From positions 1 through 10,884 of the forward strand of contig JAJPKG010000406.1 of NCBI GenBank assembly GCA_021323815.1: a stretch of 10,884 nt of DNA, written 5' to 3'. Origin of the DNA: Pseudomonadota bacterium. Its GTDB lineage: Bacteria > Chloroflexota > Ktedonobacteria > Ktedonobacterales > JACDGC01. The position numbers and the translations under genes are program-made. Of the stretch, positions 5,956 to 10,884 are shown piece after piece (position 1 is the stretch's first letter; every line of letters starts with the position of its first letter). Below the pieces are notes generated by a model. The model saw only the letters and a program-made list of their open reading frames with translations. It made no database searches and was not told the origin of the DNA.

Positions 5956-7857
5956 CTACACCGCCGCCTCGGTCAAGGCTTGACCGGCGAACTGGCTGTT
6001 ATACAGGTCGGCGTAGAAGCCGTTGCGTGCCAGCAGTTCCTGGTGCGTGCCCTGTTCGACGATGCGCCCGTGATTCATCACCAGAATCAGGTCGGCATCG
6101 CGGATGGTGGAGAGGCGATGGGCAATGACGAAGCTTGTGCGCCCCTGCATCAACGTCAGCATCGCGCGCTGGATGTTGATCTCGGTGCGCGTGTCAACGC
6201 TGCTGGTCGCCTCGTCCAGAATCAAGATGGCCGGATCGGCCAGGATGGCGCGGGCGATGGTCAGCAATTGCTTCTGCCCTTGCGACAGATTTGACGCTTC
6301 CTCGCTCAGCACCGTGTCATAGTTGTTGGGCAGCGTGCGGATGAAGTGGTCGGCGTAGGCCGCTTTCGCCGCCTGCACGATCTGCTCTTCCGTCGCGCCC
6401 TCGCGGCCATAGGCAATGTTTTCGCGGATGGTGCCGTTGAAGAGCCAGGTGTCTTGCAGCACCATGCCGAACATGCGCCGCAGGTCGCCGCGCTTGAGGT
6501 CGCGGATATCCACGCCGTCCACCCGGATCGCGCCGCTGGTGACATCGTAGAAGCGCATCAGCAGGTTCACCAGTGTCGTTTTGCCCGCGCCGGTCGGCCC
6601 GACGATGGCGATGGTCTGCCCCGGCTTGACACTGATGTTGAGATCCTCGATCAATGGCACATCCGGCGCATAGCTGAAGCTGACATGCTGGAACTCCACC
6701 GCACCACGCGGGGCAGCGATGGCCGGCGCATTCACCGGATCAGGTATTTCCTCGGCTTCGTCCAGCAACTCAAAAACGCGCTCCGCCGAGGCCATCGTGG
6801 ACTGGATGATGTTGGTGAAGCTGGCAAGCTGGGTGATGGGCATAGTGAACTGGCGGGCATATTGGATGAACGCCTGCACGTCGCCGATGCTGATGCTGCG
6901 CTGCGTCACCATCACGCCGCCGATGACGGCCACGAACACATAGCCGATGTTGCCGATGAAGTTCATCAGCGGCATGATCATGCCGGAAACGAATTGCGCC
7001 CGCCATCCGGCTTGATAGAGCTTGTTGTTCAGGTCATCGAAGGTCGCCAGCGAATCGCGCTCGCGCCCGAACGCCTTGACGATCTTGTGGCCCGTATACA
7101 TCTCTTCCACGTGGCCGTTGAGCTGGCCCAACGCGCGCTGCTGATCGCGGAAGTACCCTTGCGAGCGCTTGGCGATGACCGTCGTAACGAAGATGCTCAT
7201 GGGGAACGTAACCAGCACCACCGTCGTCAAGATCGGACTGATGGTCAGCATCATCACGATCACGCCGATGAGCGTCACAGCGGACGTAATGAATTGCGTA
7301 AAGCTCTGCTGCAAGGTGTTGCTGATGTTATCCATGTCGTTGACGGCGCGGCTCATAATCTCGCCGTGCGTGCGGCTGTCATAGAATTTCAGCGGCAACC
7401 TGGCAAGCTTCTCATCCACCTCGCGGCGCAGGCGATAGACCGTCTTTTGCGCCACCCCGGCCATGATGTATTGCTGGATGTAGCCGAAGATGGAACTGAT
7501 GATGTACAACCCGGCCAGAATCAACAGCACGGTGCCGATGTAGTTGAAGTCGATGGCCGCGCCGGGTATGTGACGGAATTTCGCCACCACGCCCTCAAAG
7601 AGCTTGGTGGTCGCCAGCCCCAGCACCTTTGGGCCGACAATATTGAAGACCGTGCTGATGATGGCCGTCACCAGGACGATGACCAGGGCAAAAGCCTGGG
7701 GCTTGAAATAACCCAGCAGGCGAAAGAGCGTCGCCCGGAAATTTTTGGGCTTCTGGACGACCATCATCATCCCACCCATCGGCCCGCCGCCCATAGGGCC
7801 GCGACCAGGGCCGCCGAACCCGCCGGGACGTTGCATGGTTGTGCGCTGCGTGCTCAT
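5956..7857 (-). CDS. ABC exporter half-transporter, TM288-like subunit
   Basis: A 633-residue fusion of a six-helix membrane domain (about 40-350) and an ATPase domain (about 385-630), for multidrug- or lipid-type export across the cytoplasmic membrane. Motifs: Walker A GPTGAGKTT (420-428), Q-loop Gln468, signature LSQGQ (524-528), Walker B ILILDEATSSVD with catalytic Glu549, and switch His580. The signature has Gln526 instead of Gly, as in the canonical-Walker-B partner of heterodimers such as TM287/TM288. The first 34 residues are rich in Gly, Pro and Met with repeated GPMGG units, an unstructured extension also seen in relatives. The start codon overlaps the stop of the upstream subunit gene as ATGA. 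AGGAGG (7867-7862) lies 4 bases before it, so the two are translationally coupled. Substrate unknown. Confidence 0.95.
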   Translation of the reverse strand: MSTQRTTMQRPGGFGGPGRGPMGGGPMGGMMMVVQKPKNFRATLFRLLGYFKPQAFALVIVLVTAIISTVFNIVGPKVLGLATTKLFEGVVAKFRHIPGAAIDFNYIGTVLLILAGLYIISSIFGYIQQYIMAGVAQKTVYRLRREVDEKLARLPLKFYDSRTHGEIMSRAVNDMDNISNTLQQSFTQFITSAVTLIGVIVMMLTISPILTTVVLVTFPMSIFVTTVIAKRSQGYFRDQQRALGQLNGHVEEMYTGHKIVKAFGRERDSLATFDDLNNKLYQAGWRAQFVSGMIMPLMNFIGNIGYVFVAVIGGVMVTQRSISIGDVQAFIQYARQFTMPITQLASFTNIIQSTMASAERVFELLDEAEEIPDPVNAPAIAAPRGAVEFQHVSFSYAPDVPLIEDLNISVKPGQTIAIVGPTGAGKTTLVNLLMRFYDVTSGAIRVDGVDIRDLKRGDLRRMFGMVLQDTWLFNGTIRENIAYGREGATEEQIVQAAKAAYADHFIRTLPNNYDTVLSEEASNLSQGQKQLLTIARAILADPAILILDEATSSVDTRTEINIQRAMLTLMQGRTSFVIAHRLSTIRDADLILVMNHGRIVEQGTHQELLARNGFYADLYNSQFAGQALTEAAV

Positions 7858-9581
7858 GCGACCTCCTCCGCCGCCAATTGCGAATAGACGATTTCACGAT
7901 AGACTTCGCTGGACTGCATCAGCTCGCGGTGCGTGCCGATGCCGGCAACGTGCCCTTCGTCCAGCACGATGATCTGGTCGGCATCCATCACCGTGCTGAC
8001 ACGCTGGGCGACGATCAACACCGTCGCGTCGCTGATCTCCGGTTTCAGCGCGGCGCGCAGCTGCGCATCGGTCTTGAAGTCCAGGGCGGAGAAGCTATCG
8101 TCGAAGATATAGATTTCCGGCTTGCGCACCAGAGCGCGGGCGATGGAAAGACGCTGCTTTTGCCCACCGGAGATGTTGGTGCCGCCCTGCGCAATGACCG
8201 AATTGAATCCTTCCGGCATCTGCTCAATGAACTCCGTCGCCTGGGCGACATCCGCCGCGTGGCGCACCTCGTCATCGGTGGCATCGGGTTTGCCATAGCG
8301 GATGTTCTCAGCGATGGTGCCGGAAAAGAGCACCGCCTTTTGCGGCACGAAGCCGATCTTCTCGCGCACGTGTTCCTGCGTCATGGCGCGCACGTCCACG
8401 CCGTCCACCTTCACGCTGCCCGCCTCAACATCATAGAAGCGCGGGATCAAGTTCACCAGCGTGGATTTGCCAGAACCGGTGCCGCCGATGATGGCCGTCA
8501 CCTGGCCCGGTCCGGCGCGGAACGACACGTCGCTGAGCGCCGGCTCTTCCGCGCCGGGATAGCGGAACGTCACATGGTCGAATTCCACATATCCACGCTC
8601 GCTATCGGCGCGCTGCGGCTGGCGGGGATCGGTGATCTCCGGCTTCATCCGCAGTACAGCGTTGATGCGCGCAGCCGAAGCCTGGGCGCGTGGCAGCATG
8701 ATGAAAAGCATCGACAGCATCAGCAGCGAGAAGAGGATCTGCATGGCATATTGCAGGAAGGCGATCAGCGCGCCGATCTGCATCTGGCCTGAGTCGATGC
8801 GGATGCTGCCGAACCAGAGGATGGCGACGGTCGCCAGGTTCAACACCAGCATCATAACCGGCATCATCGCCGCCACCACGCGGTTGACGCGAATGGCCGT
8901 GTCGGTGAGATCCCGATTCGCTTGATCGAAGCGACGCTGTTCGTGGGCGTTGCGGTCAAAGGCGCGAATGACGCGCACACCTGTCAGCCCTTCATCCAGC
9001 ACCAGATTCAGGCGATCCAGCTTTTTCTGCACAATGGTGAAGAGCGGCACGGCGCGCGCCAGGATCACCAGGATGGCGATCACCAGGATGGGCATGACAC
9101 CAATCAACACCCACGAGAGTTGCGCGTCTTGGCGTTCCGCCAGAATGATGCCGCCGATGATGTTCATCGGAGCCATGATCATGATGGTGAGCAGAATGAT
9201 CGTGATCTGCTGGATCTGCACCGTGTCGTTCGAGGTGCGCGTGATCAGCGACGCGGTGCCGATGGTGTCGAACTCATGCAGCGAGAAGCGCTGCACGTGG
9301 CCAAACAATTTGGCGCGCACCCGCCGGCCAAAGCCCATCGCCACGCGCGAGGCGAAGAAGCTGGAGATGATGGCGGCCAGCGTGCCACCCAGCGTCACCA
9401 GCAACATGAAACCGCCGGTGTGCCAGATGTAGTTCGTGTCGCCCTTTACGATGCCGTTATCCACGATATCCGCCAGCAACGTTGGCAGATAGAGGTTCGA
9501 GAGCGACTGCAAAAAGACCAAGCCGAACACCAGCAAGACTGACAAGCTGGACGGCGCTAAAAAACGAAATAGCCGGATCAT
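7854..9581 (-). CDS. ABC exporter half-transporter, TM287-like subunit with degenerate ATP site
   Basis: A 575-residue membrane-domain plus ATPase fusion, partner of the next gene in a likely heterodimeric exporter. The membrane domain spans about 1-305. The ATPase domain has Walker A GGTGSGKST (366-374), Q-loop Gln414 and signature ISGGQ (470-474). Walker B is IYIFDDSFSALD, with Asp495 in place of the catalytic Glu, and the switch position is Gln526 (VAQRVST) instead of His. The normal signature here completes the active site of the partner. The altered Walker B and switch pair with the partner's altered signature to form a non-hydrolytic site, as known for TM287/288 and BmrCD-type exporters. 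The start at 9581 follows an AGAGAGGGG stretch (9592-9584) closely. The TetR gene lies 185 bases upstream on the same strand and probably regulates it. Confidence 0.95.
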   Translation of the reverse strand: MIRLFRFLAPSSLSVLLVFGLVFLQSLSNLYLPTLLADIVDNGIVKGDTNYIWHTGGFMLLVTLGGTLAAIISSFFASRVAMGFGRRVRAKLFGHVQRFSLHEFDTIGTASLITRTSNDTVQIQQITIILLTIMIMAPMNIIGGIILAERQDAQLSWVLIGVMPILVIAILVILARAVPLFTIVQKKLDRLNLVLDEGLTGVRVIRAFDRNAHEQRRFDQANRDLTDTAIRVNRVVAAMMPVMMLVLNLATVAILWFGSIRIDSGQMQIGALIAFLQYAMQILFSLLMLSMLFIMLPRAQASAARINAVLRMKPEITDPRQPQRADSERGYVEFDHVTFRYPGAEEPALSDVSFRAGPGQVTAIIGGTGSGKSTLVNLIPRFYDVEAGSVKVDGVDVRAMTQEHVREKIGFVPQKAVLFSGTIAENIRYGKPDATDDEVRHAADVAQATEFIEQMPEGFNSVIAQGGTNISGGQKQRLSIARALVRKPEIYIFDDSFSALDFKTDAQLRAALKPEISDATVLIVAQRVSTVMDADQIIVLDEGHVAGIGTHRELMQSSEVYREIVYSQLAAEEVA

Positions 9582-9636
9582 ATCCCCTCTCTTTCAGTTG
9601 TTGCTTATTGCTATCGACGCGCTGTGTGGCCCGCAT

Positions 9637-9650
9637 CACGATATATCGTG
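9637..9650. promoter_or_regulatory. Perfect 14-bp palindrome, candidate operator
   Basis: CACGATATATCGTG is a perfect palindrome in the exporter leader, about 3-16 bases downstream of the start site predicted from the promoter at 9660-9688. Its GATATATC core is shared with the palindrome at 9660-9671, centre-to-centre 22 bases, about two helical turns. I recall GATATATC-type sites upstream of PadR-regulated genes in Gram-positive relatives, but no PadR gene is in the window. Confidence 0.5.
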
Positions 9651-9659
9651 TTCTCTATG

Positions 9660-9671
9660 AAGATATATCTT
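9660..9671. promoter_or_regulatory. Perfect 12-bp palindrome overlapping the exporter -10 box
   Basis: AAGATATATCTT is a perfect palindrome whose half forms the predicted -10 hexamer TATCTT on the minus strand. A protein bound here would block RNA polymerase directly. A third, imperfect copy of the core, AAGATATCGCTT, lies at 9687-9698 over the -35 region. Confidence 0.5.
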
Positions 9672-9688
9672 TTCTTCGCGATGTGCAA
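9660..9688 (-). promoter_or_regulatory. Candidate promoter of the ABC exporter operon
   Basis: On the minus strand TTGCAC (9688-9683) and TATCTT (9665-9660) are separated by 17 bases. Both are imperfect sigma-70-type hexamers. Transcription would start near 9653, leaving a leader of about 70 bases before ATG 9581. The overlap with palindromic sites adds plausibility. The boxes are weak matches. Confidence 0.4.
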
Positions 9689-9725
9689 GATATCGCTTCA
9701 TTGAATGCGAGCCACTAGGAAAAAC

Positions 9726-9745
9726 TTACTATCCGTTCAGTAAGT
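9726..9745. promoter_or_regulatory. Candidate TetR operator O2, upstream of the exporter genes
   Basis: CTTACTAT-CCGT-TCAGTAAG: the outer bases form an inverted repeat (AAACTTACT 9723-9731 with AGTAAGTTT 9740-9748). It shares its half-site and CGTTCAGT core with the site upstream of the TetR gene (10424-10443). It lies just downstream of the TetR stop codon and roughly 40 bases upstream of the predicted exporter -35 box. Confidence 0.65.
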
Positions 9746-9766
9746 TTAGGGCGCGAGTAACCGCGT

Positions 9767-10399
9767 TTATGGCTGACTGGTGATGCCGTTCAAGAGAATG
9801 CCAACCACTGTTTCAGCATACCTATCCGGCGAATCAGCGACGGGTTTGTCGGTCATCATATAGCGCATGGTGCCCAGCAGCATGCCGCCGAACAGCTGCG
9901 CCAGATAGGCCGCCGGCAGATCGGAACGGATCTCGCCCGCGTCCATCGCTTCCTGAAAAATGGCGCTATAGTGGTCTTGAATGGCACTCATGCGCTGATG
10001 CAAAGCATCACGTCCCGCTGATTCAGGGACCACCGTGTGGATGTCGCGCAGCAACACCATCATGCGATCAAACGGCGTGCTGAAAAAGTGCCGGGCGATA
10101 AACGTGAGCCGATCGCGTAGCGGACCACCCTGCGCGATGACCTGTTGCAATTTGCTGTTCCAGAGCGAGAACATGCGGTCCATCATGGAAAACAGCAGTT
10201 CGTCTTTCCCGCGCGGAAAATGATAATAGAGCGCCGCCTGAGACACATGCACCGCTTCGGCGATGTCGCGCATGGAAACGCCCTTATAGCCGCGCTCAAG
10301 GAATAAGGACTGCGCAGCGCGTAAAATCTGCTCGCGCGTCTCGCCATCGGGGTCGGCCCCTTTGCCGCTCGCGCGCAGTGTTGCCGGCTCGTCACGCAT
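9767..10399 (-). CDS. TetR/AcrR-family transcriptional repressor
   Basis: A 210-residue one-component regulator. Residues 20-66 form the TetR DNA-binding domain: TREQILRAAQSLFLERGYKG, then SMRDIAEAVHVSQAALYYHF with the helix-turn-helix at about 41-61. The rest (about 70-205) is the all-helical ligand-binding and dimerisation domain, whose sequence does not reveal the ligand. It lies directly upstream of the heterodimeric exporter genes on the same strand, the usual place for a drug- or metabolite-responsive local repressor. Near-identical operator-like sites precede its own gene and the exporter genes, implying autorepression and exporter repression that is relieved when an exported compound binds. 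The first 19 residues are polar and probably disordered. The start at 10399 has only a weak AGAGA upstream. Confidence 0.93.
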   Translation of the reverse strand: MRDEPATLRASGKGADPDGETREQILRAAQSLFLERGYKGVSMRDIAEAVHVSQAALYYHFPRGKDELLFSMMDRMFSLWNSKLQQVIAQGGPLRDRLTFIARHFFSTPFDRMMVLLRDIHTVVPESAGRDALHQRMSAIQDHYSAIFQEAMDAGEIRSDLPAAYLAQLFGGMLLGTMRYMMTDKPVADSPDRYAETVVGILLNGITSQP

Positions 10400-10423
10400 G
10401 GCTCAATCTCTGTTCCCGCCCAA

Positions 10424-10443
10424 CTTACTGATCGTTCAGTCAC
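10424..10443. promoter_or_regulatory. Candidate TetR operator O1, upstream of the repressor gene
   Basis: CTTACTGA-TCGT-TCAGTCAC lies 24 bases before the repressor start codon. The inner arms ACTGA/TCAGT are perfect. The same half-site CTTACTGA occurs (as TCAGTAAG) in the site at 9726-9745. It would sit at about +1 to +20 of the predicted promoter, fitting steric autorepression. Confidence 0.65.
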
Positions 10444-10449
10444 CCTCAC

Positions 10450-10479
10450 AGTATATCGCGGAGCCAGGGAAAAGATCAA
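10450..10479 (-). promoter_or_regulatory. Candidate promoter of the TetR gene
   Basis: On the minus strand TTGATC (10479-10474) and TATACT (10455-10450) are 18 bases apart. The -10 box matches the sigma-70 consensus at five of six positions. The predicted start lies next to operator O1. Confidence 0.5.
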
Positions 10480-10558
10480 GGGCAAACGCTCTCAGCCGTC
10501 CCAAAAACACAACGCGATTATGCACTTGATGGACCCAAAGCAAGGTAACGGAAATAGT

Positions 10559-10579
10559 GGGAAGGGATTTACCCTTCCC
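10559..10579 (-). terminator. Strong hairpin at the end of the small gene, possible terminator
   Basis: GGGAAGGG (10559-10566) and CCCTTCCC (10572-10579) form a perfect 8-bp stem with a 5-base loop. The TAA stop codon of the minus-strand gene (10571-10569) lies in the loop. Downstream on that strand is ACTATTTCC, so the U-run is poor. It may act as a terminator or protect the 3' end of the message. Confidence 0.5.
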
Positions 10580-10760
10580 GTTGCTCTTGATCTTTGGGAG
10601 GTACTTTCGGCATGCGCTTTGGGTGCGTTTTTGGGGGCTTGGAGGGAGGCTCCGTCTGAAGCAACCCTGCTACTGCCTCATCAAAGGTGAGCGGCTTTAA
10701 TGAGATCTTTTCGGACTTACGGCGTGACTTCTTTTTCTGTACAGACTTGTCATCAGTCAA
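10569..10760 (-). CDS. Small basic protein of unknown function, TTG start
   Basis: A 63-residue, very Lys/Pro-rich protein starting at TTG 10760-10758. The start is supported by GAGGAA (10771-10766) five bases upstream and by a TTGA overlap with the stop codon of the preceding gene, which implies translational coupling. The N-terminal half is highly basic (KKKSRRKSEK). It is followed by SLKPLTFDEAVAGLLQTEPP, then a Pro/Lys-rich tail. A PLTFDEAL..LL block occurs, as I recall, in many short uncharacterised bacterial proteins, sometimes in two-gene modules. I cannot assign a function. An ATG at 10841 is in frame but would overlap most of the visible upstream gene and give an atypical Ser/Arg-rich extension, so I do not use it. 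Confidence 0.6.
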   Translation of the reverse strand: MTDDKSVQKKKSRRKSEKISLKPLTFDEAVAGLLQTEPPSKPPKTHPKRMPKVPPKDQEQREG

Positions 10761-10884
10761 ACTGTTTCCTCGCCTTCTTTCATAGCTTCCAGAAGATGTG
10801 CCAAACGAATTTGCTCGTCTAACGCCTGATAGAACAGGCACCGTTGCTGATAGCGTTGGACTGCTCCCTCACGAGTAGGCGCAA
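10757..10884 (-). CDS. C-terminal part of a small unknown protein, cut by window edge
   Basis: The frame is open from the right edge to TGA 10759-10757 and reads YQQRCLFYQALDEQIRLAHL near its middle, ending LLEAMKEGEETV. It looks helical and amphipathic, with many charged residues and Leu/Ala. It is the first partner of a coupled pair: its stop overlaps the TTG start of the next gene as TTGA, and the ribosome binding site for that gene (GAGGAA) lies inside its last codons. The function is not recognised; the start lies beyond the window. Confidence 0.55.
   Translation of the reverse strand, partial: APTREGAVQRYQQRCLFYQALDEQIRLAHLLEAMKEGEETV

Noticed and set aside
6346..7887. 513-codon plus-strand open frame opposite the ABC gene
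   Set aside because: It is antisense to a gene with all ABC motifs. Its His/Asp/Arg-rich translation is the usual artefact of high-GC coding DNA read backwards.
1..10884. CRISPR array, defence island or transposon
   Set aside because: No regularly spaced direct repeats, no nuclease, helicase or transposase motifs, and no terminal inverted repeats with target duplications were seen.

Overview
The window is bacterial, with high-GC coding sequence. From the 1502 end to the right edge, every gene I can support is on the minus strand; the only plus-strand gene is a small membrane protein at 760-1326. I infer, with modest confidence, a Chloroflexota-like host. The reasons are the short palindromic intergenic elements (1394-1470 and 3064-3110), which look like repeat families I remember from Chloroflexota and cyanobacteria, and the two-TM membrane protein family. 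No rRNA, tRNA, phage gene, transposase or CRISPR array is visible.

Left part. A KimA-like APC-superfamily transporter (minus, from 396) runs off the left edge. A 363-base gap without a convincing gene follows; it ends in a perfect 10-bp hairpin just before the membrane protein. That gene ends in a strong intrinsic terminator. An imperfect palindrome then separates it from an aldehyde dehydrogenase transcribed towards it.

Middle. On the minus strand, a Rieske non-heme-iron oxygenase lies upstream of the aldehyde dehydrogenase. The pair could perform oxygenation followed by aldehyde oxidation, for example choline to glycine betaine, but the substrate is not proven. Upstream of them is an intact Zn-dependent medium-chain dehydrogenase. 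It is bordered by three gene remnants: an acetyltransferase tail (4293-4511), an aldo/keto reductase tail (5566-5698) and a cupin tail (5699-5955). All three lack their N-terminal parts. Two appear to have internal deletions and the cupin has a single-base frameshift. This looks like a decayed oxidoreductase operon in which only the dehydrogenase survived.

Right part. A TetR-family repressor gene sits upstream of two ABC exporter half-transporters that overlap by ATGA. The two subunits share one normal and one degenerate ATP site. Matching TetR-type operators lie upstream of the repressor gene and upstream of the exporter genes. The exporter leader also carries GATATATC palindromes that suggest a second regulator encoded elsewhere. 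At the right edge two small genes of unknown function overlap by TTGA, the second starting with TTG.

I do not see a clearly new multi-gene defence or biosynthetic system. The most unusual things are the remnant cluster, the double operator architecture and the small coupled gene pair.
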